Positions 17,949 through 29,687 of a stretch of 64,000 bases of DNA are shown here, piece by piece; within the stretch, counting starts at the first letter, position 1; every line of letters starts with the position of its first letter. A model generated the notes under the pieces. That model was not told where the DNA came from. It made no database searches and was given only the letters and a program-made list of their open reading frames with translations. The stretch comes from Paramoeba atlantica (lineage: Eukaryota > Discosea), in the NCBI GenBank assembly GCA_977017575.1, contig CDRNVI010000066.1, positions 62,001 through 126,000 of the forward strand, given 5' to 3'. The translations under genes were made by a program, and so were the position numbers.

Positions 17949-20900
17949 TTACCACAGTTGTGTAAGCTCGTCCACAAGATGTTGCAGCGACTCCACAGTG
18001 TGCGTTTCGATCTCTGGGTTTCGATACCCGTTCATATCCTCCACTATGTCCTCCTGCTCCGGGAAGGAGAGGTAGCGGAACGTGTTCAGAAGATCACCAT
18101 CCACAACTCCCTCGGATGGGGCAAACGAGCGCTTCAACTGGTACTGACGACGGATCATCCACGTCTCCAGAGGTGCCATTCGTTCACCAATGTGTCGAAT
18201 CATGTCGAGGCCCGTTGTGCCTCTGTGCCCTTCCAGCGGAACAAGCATCGATAAAGACCCACTGACCCCTCCGTACAGAAGGCCGTTCTTCGCATAAATA
18301 AGTGACGCTGAACTAGGCGTTGCCGAGTGAGCTCCAAAGCAGTTAAGGATAGCCCGATTAATAAAGTCTCCCACATTAAAACGAGCCAGTATCCGTAGTT
18401 TTTGGGACTTTTTGCTCTCCGTATGTTGGTTAGGTTTATTTGAGATTGTCAAATTGTTCATGCTATCAAAGGAGGTAAAATAATAAACACCGTCTTTCGT
18501 ATTTTGTGGCGTACCTGCAACAGCTGTAACCCACTGAGGTACAACGTCCTCCGCCAAATATTCCAGAAAGCCGCGCAAATCATGATATTGGCATAGCGCC
18601 AGAGAACGAGAAATGTCACCAGCCATGAGAAGACCACTATCTGACTCAGCGTGCAAACAAGTGGGCATGACATTAATGTTGAGGAAACACTCTTTATGGA
18701 GTTCACGTGTATTACCACTGGTTTCTTCCCACCGATAAATCGTAACTTTCGTACCCAACGCTGCCACGAGTCTACCCTGGATGGTCTCCAGCGCTTGCAC
18801 CCCACTGGGCTCTGTCAGCACTGTACAGGGATGCAAATGACCATCGCTTTCCACTTGAAATACCATAATTCGGCCGGTTTGTGACATCACTTCTTCTACA
18901 TCGGCATGTGCGGTTGCTACAATCACATATTCTTGTTTATCGTTCCCCACTCCCAACTGTCCCACATGTAGCGCCATAGCCATTTCGTTAGACTTCGCAT
19001 CTAGAGCGTACGAGGCTAATTCCTCCCACTCGTTTACATCCACAATACGAATCGTATCTCGGACTTCCAGGGAGGAGATCCCATCTAAATGAGGAACGCC
19101 AGGATATCGTCGGGTAAGTAAACTAATCCACCCAGGATAGTTTGAGAGAGATCGCACCTTTACTGGGGCCTCCGCGAGTGCCGCGGTTTGAGCGGTGAAA
19201 GGCTGTAGTGAGCCCAACGTGGCCCTCTGCAAAACGCCCGACTCAGTTAGGAAAAGCAAAGAACGTGGGGCATCAATTTTTTCGTTTTGAGTTCCATGTA
19301 TTGGGCATAATCCATGCAAAGAGGGAACAGTCACTTTATTCACGGCAACATCGCCATCGGCAAAATTAACCACGCGTGTGCTTGGACCAATGATACAAAA
19401 ACATGTGGCATCAAAGTCAGAGATGGAGTACTCTCCAGGGCCTAAGTGCAAATATCGCGCAGTGCCACATAAAATATCCTTCTCACCAAAGTGAATGCGC
19501 CACCATTGTAGACAGCCTGATTGAAGAACTGTGAAAAGATAGAGGGAACCCGCCCAATTGCAGAAGTGTAGATATCGAGAAGAGGTTTCGGTTTTCAAGG
19601 TGTGCTTGCGCAGTGGAGCTTTTTTCGATTGAATAAGTAAGTTTATTGCTGTTTCTCCCCAGGTACTGAGGGCACATACCGTATTCTTCGTTTCGGGGCT
19701 AAAAAAGAAACCTATGCTTGCAATGTCATCATCAGAGGAGTAAATAGCATTTTTGAAACTGTATTGCTTGGTTTCATACGGTTCATCACTGAATGAATGC
19801 AGAAAGAGGTGGCGATACGTTGCGAACAGCACCCTGTTGTGTGCAATCATGGCCAGTGTGATATTCTCTTCCTCCGGTGGGAGAATTTGAAACAATGGTC
19901 GGCCAGAATTAAAATCACAACCCACAATAGATTCTGGGGTTACCTGAATGAGTCCGAAGGATTGAGTGTTCATATCTGTCAAAGTCCTTCCTAAACATAT
20001 GGTTGGATTATCATAGTTCAAGTAGGTCAATTTTTCTCGTTTCACTTCCTCAGAATAGAAAGTGAGACCAATCGCTTCGGATATTGTGTTTATGATAACA
20101 TGACTCCACGATCCTGTCGAATCTCTTATTTCCACATGAGACATGCGGTTCGCCCCTTCTATCAGAGAAACAATTTCTCCGGGTTGCAGCGAGACACCGA
20201 AATCCACAATACGAAGGGATCCATCCTTCAATCCTCCTCCACACAGGAGCAAACTGGAAGGCTCATCCGGTTGATTGGCCATATGCGTCATATCCAAAAT
20301 TGGACCAAGATTGGGTAGGAAAGTCACTACATGACCCCGCGATTCGGGAAAAGGCGAATTCTTATTTGTATCTCTCCTCCTTGATGACTTTTGAGAAGTT
20401 CGCTCCATGTGACTTGGTAGAAAAAGAAACACACTGTCACCTAATTTACTACCGACAAGAATCATATTCGTCTCGGACGTGTTATTTAGCCGAAGCAAGG
20501 TTGTTGGAGAAGGAATCAGCTCCAGATGCTTCGTTTCAACGGGAACAGAATCTTTTGCTGAAGGATCAACCGTGACGCCAAACAGTAGGCCATTGAGGTT
20601 CCCGACCAGGTATCGGTTTTCGGAAAGTCGAGTCCAGGACGTGGGAGGGGCACTTCGGTCCAATGTGTCCTCTGGATCGATATCTTCTACGTCTTCAAAA
20701 AAGGGATGCGCAACCAGGAGTCCATCCTTTTCGACGAACGTGACCTTACTATCTCCCACCAGTAGTACTTTAGTGCGAGAGAGAGGGATAATGAGATTCG
20801 CTGTGGGATCCATATTATCCATTCCTATCCTGTATAACAACCTGGGGAAGGTATTTTTCGTAATGGCAAAATCATACATGAGAAAGTCTCGTTGATCAGA

Positions 20901-21701
20901 GTAATTCCTCGATATCGCGGAGAGCAGAATACGCTTCTCAGTGGAAAATCCGGGGTGCGCACATAGGGAAACGAACTCCCGGTCAATGGGAACCGTATCT
21001 TGCTGCAGCGGTTGAAATTCGGCTAGCCGAACTTTTCTTCCTGTGGTCTTCATCAAATCCTTAGGCTCCGCATACCATCTCGTGACACACAAGTTTCCAA
21101 TTGTGGCGAATTGTATAAGCGATGTACTTTCGGAGTGAAAAGTAGAGCACGGAGTCGTCGCTGGGGCTCCTGCCTCCCCAAGGCTATCGTAGCTATACAC
21201 TGCCCTAAAGCCTCTCTCTGTGTGGTCGTATGCCCATACTTGAGCGTACCTAGGAAATAGAATCAGAATAGCAGACAGACTACTTAAGTCGGGTATTTCC
21301 TTGCCCTTGGGCCGCTTTCCCGATTTTCCCCTCTCCCACAGAGGCTTGCTAATGTAGTCTAATACTTCATTTGTTAACATCGGGACGACTTGCATTTCCT
21401 CAACTTTACCGAAATGAAGTGCAATGGAGTATAAGGGGGAAAATGGAGTCTCGGGCTCAGGACGTGATAGCAAGGCTAAACTGGATGATTCCTTCTTTCT
21501 CGAAGGGAGTGCATCTTGTGCTTTTCTGATAATATCCTCTTTGTCCCAAATCGTCAGCCTCTCTCCATGACAGGCTACCACATGCTGTGTTTCCGCACTG
21601 ATGAAGTTCCCTTGTGCAAGATGAAGAATCCGAGTTGGCTCTATTAAGGTTTTGTGGTAAAAGACCGGGGCATCTTCCTCAGAGTTGCTTGTATCCTTCA
21701 T
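17949..21701 (-). CDS. DDB1: DDB1-like CPSF-A superfamily protein
   Basis: A 1,250-residue, triple beta-propeller protein. The CPSF-A family comprises DDB1, SF3B3/RSE1 and CPSF160. The C-terminus reads VVDGDLLNTFRYLSFPEQE followed by VDELTQLW. It matches the [20 protein letters not shown] and VVEELTRIH ending of DDB1 better than the endings of SF3B3 or CPSF160. Other DDB1-like stretches are FLPNLGPILDMTH, LKDGSLRIVDFGVSL, MILVGSKLGDSVFLF and GRIMVFQVESDGHL. DDB1 is the adaptor of CUL4 ubiquitin ligases and acts in nucleotide-excision repair and replication control. It is about 100 residues longer than the human protein, with extra loops. It is a single uninterrupted frame. Its neighbours are PP4R1 downstream and RBM28/Nop4 upstream (200 bp). 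Confidence 0.8.
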   Translation of the reverse strand: MKDTSNSEEDAPVFYHKTLIEPTRILHLAQGNFISAETQHVVACHGERLTIWDKEDIIRKAQDALPSRKKESSSLALLSRPEPETPFSPLYSIALHFGKVEEMQVVPMLTNEVLDYISKPLWERGKSGKRPKGKEIPDLSSLSAILILFPRYAQVWAYDHTERGFRAVYSYDSLGEAGAPATTPCSTFHSESTSLIQFATIGNLCVTRWYAEPKDLMKTTGRKVRLAEFQPLQQDTVPIDREFVSLCAHPGFSTEKRILLSAISRNYSDQRDFLMYDFAITKNTFPRLLYRIGMDNMDPTANLIIPLSRTKVLLVGDSKVTFVEKDGLLVAHPFFEDVEDIDPEDTLDRSAPPTSWTRLSENRYLVGNLNGLLFGVTVDPSAKDSVPVETKHLELIPSPTTLLRLNNTSETNMILVGSKLGDSVFLFLPSHMERTSQKSSRRRDTNKNSPFPESRGHVVTFLPNLGPILDMTHMANQPDEPSSLLLCGGGLKDGSLRIVDFGVSLQPGEIVSLIEGANRMSHVEIRDSTGSWSHVIINTISEAIGLTFYSEEVKREKLTYLNYDNPTICLGRTLTDMNTQSFGLIQVTPESIVGCDFNSGRPLFQILPPEEENITLAMIAHNRVLFATYRHLFLHSFSDEPYETKQYSFKNAIYSSDDDIASIGFFFSPETKNTVCALSTWGETAINLLIQSKKAPLRKHTLKTETSSRYLHFCNWAGSLYLFTVLQSGCLQWWRIHFGEKDILCGTARYLHLGPGEYSISDFDATCFCIIGPSTRVVNFADGDVAVNKVTVPSLHGLCPIHGTQNEKIDAPRSLLFLTESGVLQRATLGSLQPFTAQTAALAEAPVKVRSLSNYPGWISLLTRRYPGVPHLDGISSLEVRDTIRIVDVNEWEELASYALDAKSNEMAMALHVGQLGVGNDKQEYVIVATAHADVEEVMSQTGRIMVFQVESDGHLHPCTVLTEPSGVQALETIQGRLVAALGTKVTIYRWEETSGNTRELHKECFLNINVMPTCLHAESDSGLLMAGDISRSLALCQYHDLRGFLEYLAEDVVPQWVTAVAGTPQNTKDGVYYFTSFDSMNNLTISNKPNQHTESKKSQKLRILARFNVGDFINRAILNCFGAHSATPSSASLIYAKNGLLYGGVSGSLSMLVPLEGHRGTTGLDMIRHIGERMAPLETWMIRRQYQLKRSFAPSEGVVDGDLLNTFRYLSFPEQEDIVEDMNGYRNPEIETHTVESLQHLVDELTQLW

Positions 21702-21900
21702 AAATGGTTACAGATGTATTATATCATAAAATTGTATATTCCACAAGTAGCATATTCCATACAATACACTTTAAAACTTTAAGACTTTCTATAGCTACCT
21801 AGGATATAGAATAAAGCTACGGTTGATTAGTAGAACAACACAACTAAAGCTAGTTTTTTTCCCTAAAAGCAAGTGCATTGAGAGCATCCACATTCTTAGC

Positions 21901-23190
21901 CTAGTCTCTATTTTTGACGTAAAATCGAGTTTTTCTTTTACCACCTTTATGATTCTTCTGAGTGGACTTCGCAAGCTTTTCACTTTTTCTGGCCTCCAGC
22001 TTTTTCAAAACCTGTACACTTTGAAGAGAAAATTCAACAATAGGGCGACGTTTTGAACCCCATATATGGGGATTATTGTTCAGCTCTCTCAGCGTCTTGA
22101 GCGCTTCTTCATGCGTGGCAAATTCCACAAACGCAAACCCCTTTGAAATTTCCGAATCTGCATGTTCCATCATTAACCTTACATCGGTTGGCGTTCCATA
22201 TTTTGAAAACAAATCGCACAGGTTTTCTTGTGATTCATTCAAAGGGATGTTATGGACACAAAGTCTGGTACGAGATACGTGATAACTCAAGTTTTTGAGC
22301 TTTTTCATTCGAATCGCGATCAATTGTTCCCGCTGCCGTATATCACTTGGAGAAACACCGACAGCAGAGGAGTCTGAAGCGGTAATGTAGCCTTCCCCAA
22401 GGAGGTAAAGATTTCTGTTATCTTGCGTTGTGGCCTTTGTTTTTTGCGTAGTAGTCGTTTCACCGACTTTTTCGCTAGTTTGAGTCTTCATCTTATTTTT
22501 TGCCTCAACGGGGAGACATTCTACACGTCTTTCCCCGAATATCAAAAATGGTTTTTGAATATGGTCAGGAGCATTCTGGCCAAGTTGGGCACGTCCGAAT
22601 ATCTCCTTCTTTTCAATTCTGTGTGATTTCCATTTCGTCTTTTCAGATTGGGACTCTCCTTGTAGCTCGCTCGCTTCACTACTTGTTTTGTTTCTTGTAG
22701 CGCACGCTAGCACCTCTTGTGCTTCTTCTGCCTTACAAAAATACACAAAGGCTGATCCCCGAGATATCTGAGTACGAGAATCCAAGACCACAAAAACGCG
22801 TCGTACTTCGCCGTACGCTTTCATGAACTCTCGAATATCTTCCTCAGATAAATCGGTAGGAAGCTGTCTCAGAAATACTCCGTTTTCGGCCGGAAATTTG
22901 TTCCTCATCAATTTTACTCTTTCCTTATGAGAGACGAGTTTGCGAAGTGAAGTTTGCTCATTCTCACTGTCACCAGAGCTACTGCAGTTGGACCCCTCAA
23001 GAAGATCTGAAAAATTTCTTTTGGCCTGGAGCGAATTAGAATCGGATGTCGGTTCTTCCGTCTCCCGGGCCTTTCGAGCGAGTGCAAGAATCCACGAGGG
23101 CTTTGTTTTCTTCTTCCGGACTATGTGGCGCCGTGGACCATGAGAAGCCTTTTTCTTATGTTTGGATCCAAGGTTTGAATGTGTTTTCAT
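21901..23190 (-). CDS. RBM28/Nop4-like nucleolar RNA-binding protein
   Basis: A 429-residue protein with a basic N-terminus and two RRM domains: residues about 104-165 (GVFLRQLPTDLSEEDIREF, with GSAFVYF as RNP1) and about 308-385 (RLCVHNIPLNESQENL, with GFAFVEF as RNP1). Between them is NRNLYLLGEGYITASDSSA followed by GVSPSDIRQRE, a block found between RRMs in RBM28/Nop4. After the second RRM comes LNNNPHIWGSKRRPIVEFSL, the RBM28 signature (NNNPEIFGPLKRPIVEFSL). The C-terminal tail is lysine-rich. Nop4/RBM28 is needed for 27S pre-rRNA processing and 60S ribosome assembly in the nucleolus. Human and yeast proteins are longer and have more RRMs; here only the C-terminal pair is obvious, so the protein looks shortened at the N-terminus. 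Confidence 0.85.
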   Translation of the reverse strand: MKTHSNLGSKHKKKASHGPRRHIVRKKKTKPSWILALARKARETEEPTSDSNSLQAKRNFSDLLEGSNCSSSGDSENEQTSLRKLVSHKERVKLMRNKFPAENGVFLRQLPTDLSEEDIREFMKAYGEVRRVFVVLDSRTQISRGSAFVYFCKAEEAQEVLACATRNKTSSEASELQGESQSEKTKWKSHRIEKKEIFGRAQLGQNAPDHIQKPFLIFGERRVECLPVEAKNKMKTQTSEKVGETTTTQKTKATTQDNRNLYLLGEGYITASDSSAVGVSPSDIRQREQLIAIRMKKLKNLSYHVSRTRLCVHNIPLNESQENLCDLFSKYGTPTDVRLMMEHADSEISKGFAFVEFATHEEALKTLRELNNNPHIWGSKRRPIVEFSLQSVQVLKKLEARKSEKLAKSTQKNHKGGKRKTRFYVKNRD

Positions 23191-23557
23191 GAATCAAGTA
23201 AAAAGGTCAAAAGGGGTATGAGCCGTTTTTGGGCTAGTATCCGAATTTTTTTTCGAGTAAGTTATTGTCAAAAAACGAGTACACACACCGTCAATACACA
23301 CGATTCTGCATTAGAAAAATAGGTACCTGCTTGATTTAAATTTACCAGATAGGTCCGGGGCAGAAATACCTACCGGTTCATTTGTTCCTTAGGACCCAAA
23401 TCCAAGGCTAGGGCATAACACGCCCCTCTCGTACACTGAAACTGAAAGTCATCAAAAATACACATTTTCTAAATAACAAACACAAAATCAGCCCCCTAAA
23501 AAAGCAGCACTCCCACCCCCTGTTTTCGTTTTTTACCCTGTACGCACCCCCCCCTTT
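23191..23557. other. Spacer between ARF and RBM28 genes
   Basis: About 370 bp containing the RBM28 promoter side and the ARF 3' flank. C-runs occur at 23510-23555. No gene or RNA recognised. Confidence 0.4.
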
Positions 23558-24700
<1,143 letters not shown>

Positions 24701-27700
24701 TTATTTATTTTGCTGTCTTCCAATCTCCATAACGGCTTCGAACTGTGGGCATATTTCGGCGAACAAGCAATCATGAGATGGAAGACGCTTCGCCAGAGTA
24801 AAGGCCAACTGAAGAAAGTTGGTGGCAAAGTCGGTCATGTTTAAATGCCACAACTGTGTCCCTGCGTTCCATGCCACTACAACAAACCACTTGATTTCAT
24901 TCTCTATACAGTTATCACTAAATTCGCTTGACATACTCGAATCTGGAGAAATTGTTTCGGTAACGTCTTGAAGAGTTTGAAGTTGGTCCGTGCGCGACAA
25001 AATGCAAAATTCGAATTGTGTCCGGTAAAGAGTCAATAAGATCTTCGTCTTCTTTTCGGAATTTGCAGAATCACTGCTATTCACCGTTCTAAATATGTTT
25101 AATACTTTTCGAAGAGTCATGCGAAGGACGTCAACATACTCGGGCTTTACAGTAGATCCTCGGCAGAGAACGTCAACCAGATAGAGCCAATCTTCAGAAA
25201 AATTCACTTGATCGGGTATGTGAAAAATCGCATTTCGAACTTCTTCTGCATCAATTTCTCCCCGAATAGCCATACACGCATATAAAAACGAAAGAATAGA
25301 GCCCAATTGAGTGTCTGTTGATTCCTCTACAGACGGATCCTGAGTGGCATTTTGAAAGCTTCGTAATTCCTGACTCATAAACTTCGCTTCATCAATCTGC
25401 TTTAGAACACGTTTCAAATAATCCCCCGGCACAGATTGGGTAGCTTCTTCTATAAACTCTTCTTCCGTTTTCTCTAGGGAACGAAAAATTTCATTAGCAA
25501 ATGTTCCTTCAGTAGAGCCGTCGTATATACGAACTAGGGTGATAAGAAATCCAAGAAAAGACGACAGGTACTTTTCAGTGGCATTTTTTACTTTAGCGCA
25601 TCGTAGAATTCTTCCAAGCTGAGCAGCCATGAAGAATCCTTCAACTGCTCTCGATAAATTCTCCCCAGAAAGAAGAGCAGCTGCTGACGTGTGCGTCCTT
25701 TGATGCCACCAATCAAGCTCATCCACGCTGTTTGAATCAAAGAACGCACTTGTCGGAGCAGCCTTAGATCCAATTTCGGAGTCGTTTCGCGTCCATAACT
25801 CTCGAGAAAGAAAGATGTACTTCTTGGCAGCCCAGAGATTGTGTGAGTGAACGGACCCGCCTTCATCTGTGGAGTCCGAGCATAGAACAAAATTGCGTAG
25901 AAGAAGGCGCCTTGTCGAAACGGGAACAGAGTTAAAAGAATCTGGGTGGTCTAAAATATGCATCAATGCTTTGCAACAAACTGAAAACTGACCCTTTCCA
26001 TGGCAATAATAAGCAGCCAGAGAGAACATGGAGGAAACAAGATGATGGGGCTCTCCACGTGCTGCAATTTCGAGAAGAGCTTGTTCTGCTACGATTAAAT
26101 CGTTTTCTTCCATCGCAAGCTGCATTCGTAAATATTGTCCATGTACATTTTGCGGCTCGATAGCCAATGCTCGTGATAGCACGATGGAAGATGATTTCTC
26201 GCCTAAAGACATGTATTCACGGGTTAGCTGCCGAAGAAGCTTCGCTAAGTCATGCGGATTTCCTGCTTCACAGAAGCATTGTGCACACATGATCCATGTG
26301 ATTACATGTAGTTGTAGGGCGGAGGGCGCTTTGTTCGGTTCAATATTGTTGACGAAATCTGTAAGCTTATCTGTAGCTATCGGCGCCCGAACTTTAGATA
26401 AATCCCAAAATAAATGCGTGAAGCGACACCTTGTATTCTCGGGTAACCATGCCAAAGATGCCACTATGTTATCCCCAAAGGATGAAAGCATGTATTCATG
26501 AATTGAAGAATAGCGGGGCTTCATGTAATCTGTGGAGGAGGCATAATAATACCCATGCGAGAGATCACGAACTAGATCCACAGCTTTGCTTCTGGTCCAA
26601 TCGTATCTGCACAATAACTCTACAAGCTCGAAATAGGCGAATGCTACTTCGTGTGTGTTTTCAGGAGGAATTTCAGATATTAGCGTCTCCCGTAAAATAT
26701 GGTATGTGCTCTCAAAGATTGAAGTGAACCCTTTGTCTGTGAGTTGATCCTGAATAAGAGCTCCTAGAAAATATATACCGGCTTTAGATGCATGCTTCAA
26801 AAGGTGGTCTGGAAAATGAATCATATCAGTATAAAAGTGATGCGCTTCCTCGAAACGTTTCTCATCACAAAGAGCACGACAAAACTCTACCCCGATATCA
26901 GAGGTGAGTTTCACGTCCAGCGCTTCCCGAAGAGCCTGAGAAATAACACTTACATTTCCTGAAGTGCTGGTTTGCAACAAAACTGTCAATGTTCGATACG
27001 CTTTAAGCAAGTACTTCCGAAGACTAAGGCTTAGTGATTTGCCTAAATGTGTACGTGAATTAGGGCTCTTATTCTCAAGATCTGAATGAGTACCACCTAA
27101 TAGGGTGTGCTTATCATCGATAATTTCACGAGATTCAACAACAGAAGCACCTGGAGAACATATGCTCTCGTCTTCCACTATTGCATCCCGACATTCTGTC
27201 GGACGTTCAAGAACACATCCACGAAAAACATCTAACTCCATCGCCGAAGGTGGCAGCAACAATTTTTTTCGAAGAAGCACTATAAGGTACGCAACAAGTT
27301 CAATATGCAAGCACATAACGGCCGTGTCCGAGCTGGTACTGTTATCTCCCATGGAAAAATAATCAGGCGTAACCTTGTGCGTCTGGCTAGGAGACGATTT
27401 TGAGTCATCCAACAGATTTACATGCAACTTACTTGCTTCATCTATACAACATGCACATTGAATGCTACACTCAACTTTTTTTCGGCCTTTCAATGGAGAA
27501 TTAGAACGAGAATATTGAATCTGGTTTTCACTTTCGTCTTGATCATTTTTCTTCCATGTTATTAAAGCACTTTCTGGTAAACGTGTTCGAATTATTTCTA
27601 TCACAGCACGGGCGACCTGAGGCACACAGGAATCCGGCAAAAAGGGAACGCTACCAGACCATGACATTTGGTGAATTATATGAAACGAGCTGGTCGTAGG

Positions 27701-27769
27701 TTCTATAGCAAGGTATCCATTTTTTGTGGGAATAGCTTTTTGTGGGAATGTTCGAGCTAAAACACGCAT
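24701..27769 (-). CDS. ZIP4/SPO22/TEX11-like TPR protein, main part
   Basis: A 1,022-codon frame of helical, TPR-like repeats. Stretches such as ARALAIEPQNVHGQYLR-type helices, DELDWWHQRTHTSAAALL and NEIKWFVVVAWNAGTQLW followed by LQLAFTLAKRLP fit the pattern of ZIP4/SPO22/TEX11. This meiotic TPR protein of the synaptonemal-complex initiation (ZMM) group promotes crossovers. The methionine at 27769 is probably internal: the frame is open only to a stop about 36 bases further upstream, and the preceding frame (27651-28547) supplies the expected N-terminus. The identification rests on pattern memory. Confidence 0.55.
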   Translation of the reverse strand: MRVLARTFPQKAIPTKNGYLAIEPTTSSFHIIHQMSWSGSVPFLPDSCVPQVARAVIEIIRTRLPESALITWKKNDQDESENQIQYSRSNSPLKGRKKVECSIQCACCIDEASKLHVNLLDDSKSSPSQTHKVTPDYFSMGDNSTSSDTAVMCLHIELVAYLIVLLRKKLLLPPSAMELDVFRGCVLERPTECRDAIVEDESICSPGASVVESREIIDDKHTLLGGTHSDLENKSPNSRTHLGKSLSLSLRKYLLKAYRTLTVLLQTSTSGNVSVISQALREALDVKLTSDIGVEFCRALCDEKRFEEAHHFYTDMIHFPDHLLKHASKAGIYFLGALIQDQLTDKGFTSIFESTYHILRETLISEIPPENTHEVAFAYFELVELLCRYDWTRSKAVDLVRDLSHGYYYASSTDYMKPRYSSIHEYMLSSFGDNIVASLAWLPENTRCRFTHLFWDLSKVRAPIATDKLTDFVNNIEPNKAPSALQLHVITWIMCAQCFCEAGNPHDLAKLLRQLTREYMSLGEKSSSIVLSRALAIEPQNVHGQYLRMQLAMEENDLIVAEQALLEIAARGEPHHLVSSMFSLAAYYCHGKGQFSVCCKALMHILDHPDSFNSVPVSTRRLLLRNFVLCSDSTDEGGSVHSHNLWAAKKYIFLSRELWTRNDSEIGSKAAPTSAFFDSNSVDELDWWHQRTHTSAAALLSGENLSRAVEGFFMAAQLGRILRCAKVKNATEKYLSSFLGFLITLVRIYDGSTEGTFANEIFRSLEKTEEEFIEEATQSVPGDYLKRVLKQIDEAKFMSQELRSFQNATQDPSVEESTDTQLGSILSFLYACMAIRGEIDAEEVRNAIFHIPDQVNFSEDWLYLVDVLCRGSTVKPEYVDVLRMTLRKVLNIFRTVNSSDSANSEKKTKILLTLYRTQFEFCILSRTDQLQTLQDVTETISPDSSMSSEFSDNCIENEIKWFVVVAWNAGTQLWHLNMTDFATNFLQLAFTLAKRLPSHDCLFAEICPQFEAVMEIGRQQNK

Positions 27770-28547
27770 TGGTTCGAGAACTGGAAAAATATTTGCCCGA
27801 AGAAACTAACAAGGCTTGTACAAGCTGCTTCATATACTTCACGCAGTGCCCTACTTGCCAGTTAGAATCCAATGCGCTCAGTGTACATAAATGTATTTCA
27901 CTCAAACACGATAAAATCTGATCGCGAATAAAATCAGGAAGGCGGTTTATTCCGCTATCGTCGACTACGATTTCAGAGTCGCCACAATTCAGTGACAAAA
28001 CATGACTAAGCAGTTCTCCGTATTGTGATGCACATTTTAAAGTTTTGATTGCCCACTGATGATTTCCATTTTCAGTATATGTTGTCGCCGACTTACATAA
28101 CATACGACACATTTCAGTACAGTACTTGACTGCATTATCGTGATTGTCTCGTAGGGTGTTCTGTAGGGCAAAAGCGTGTCCCAACCAATAAAAAGTGAGC
28201 GCTAAAGTGCGTGTTCGGCCTTCAAGCTGTTCGCGATTGAGTACTTCAGAATCCCTTACCATTTTGCTCAACGAACTTGTTTTAGCCACAGAATTCCAAA
28301 GCTTACAAGCCACATCTCTTAAGCGAGCTAGCTGTGCCCCACCAGAGTTATCTCCTCTGACCGCTTTCAAAGCTATCAGAATTAAATCATCAGCAGATCT
28401 TTCGAGTTTTTCTAGACAGAAGGCGTAGCCTGAGACATTTTTATGCAAATTCGGCGCGGTACAAGTATCAAAGGAACTCAAAAGGTTTTCAGCACATAGG
28501 CAAGTAATCTGTACGTGGTGTCCTACCGTTGTCCTCTCCATAAACAA
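27651..28547 (-). CDS. ZIP4/SPO22-like protein, N-terminal part in a shifted frame
   Basis: A 298-codon frame with LARLRDVACKLWNSVAK, resembling the start of the SPO22/ZIP4 domain, and TPR-like helices (WAIKTLKCASQYGELL). It overlaps the main frame by 119 bases in another phase. Its last 45 or so residues look like out-of-frame reading of the main gene. The likely true reading passes from this frame to the next near 27780-27890. A short intron is possible: a candidate acceptor TTTTTCCAG lies at about 27780-27790 in complement, and the donor GTACAC at about 27885 would give the right phase. A frameshift or base-call error is also possible. The start codon at 28545-28547 is the first ATG. Confidence 0.5.
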   Translation of the reverse strand: MFMERTTVGHHVQITCLCAENLLSSFDTCTAPNLHKNVSGYAFCLEKLERSADDLILIALKAVRGDNSGGAQLARLRDVACKLWNSVAKTSSLSKMVRDSEVLNREQLEGRTRTLALTFYWLGHAFALQNTLRDNHDNAVKYCTEMCRMLCKSATTYTENGNHQWAIKTLKCASQYGELLSHVLSLNCGDSEIVVDDSGINRLPDFIRDQILSCLSEIHLCTLSALDSNWQVGHCVKYMKQLVQALLVSSGKYFSSSRTNACFSSNIPTKSYSHKKWIPCYRTYDQLVSYNSPNVMVW

Positions 28548-29046
28548 AACTACTATTTAGCTGCTTAAGTTAATGCAGTAAAGTTGCTCTTGAACTTGAT
28601 TCTAAAGATTCGAATCTATATACTGGTATTAAGAGACGCAAGTCCATATCGATTATACATCGATCTACATACACTTGTATGTAGATGTCAAATTGTATAA
28701 GCCGTTTCTATAGAGACATGGAAAAACCGCTGCTATCTGTCATCACAAGTTTCCCATCAAGTATACAAGTGTAAGTGACACATTTATGAAAAAATCTTTT
28801 TGACTGCCAATGCTATTGTATTCCGACAACGCATCAGTTTTGCCTTTATCTAATAATGATTCTATGTTCAGGATAAGGAAAAATAACTACCAAAAAGAGA
28901 GATTGATCGGTTGAGGCTAAATAGCGTAGTACAGTCCTCTGCGACCCTAAAAACCAAGCAAGAGAAAAATGAAGTGACTTCAACCATTTTCGCTTTCCTT
29001 TCAGAAAGCAGTAAAATAAGTTCATAACGTTCAAAAGAGTATTTTT
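28548..29046. other. Spacer between polyubiquitin and ZIP4-like genes
   Basis: About 500 bp, AT-rich. A 24-bp near-perfect palindrome (ATCTACATACA, two-base loop, TGTATGTAGAT) lies at 28663-28686, about 115 bp upstream of the ZIP4-like start codon. No RNA gene recognised. Confidence 0.5.
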
Positions 29047-29535
<489 letters not shown>

Positions 29536-29646
29536 TTATACACAATTACATACACAATTATACACTGTATTATACACAATGTACCTGTAATAGCACTAAT
29601 GATCCAAAGAAAACGAAATAAAGATCTTACACTATACTACTATGCT

Positions 29647-29687
29647 GCGATGATTGCGTAACTACTGCTCTACCCTCCATTATTGAA
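29647..29687. repeat. Copy 1 of a 44-bp dispersed motif
   Basis: Diverged copy of a motif that recurs at 30394 and 36271. The shared core is CTCTACCCTCCATTATTGAA, preceded by a near-palindromic GCGGT...ACCGC stem (diverged here). Confidence 0.6.

Noticed and set aside
27780-27890. 30- and 57-bp introns in the ZIP4-like gene
   Set aside because: GT..AG pairs of those lengths are multiples of three and would not join the two frames; only a donor further upstream fits the phase.
28600-28690. tRNA gene suggested by AGATTCGAATCT
   Set aside because: The T-arm-like palindrome lacks a matching D-arm, anticodon arm and acceptor stem at proper distances.
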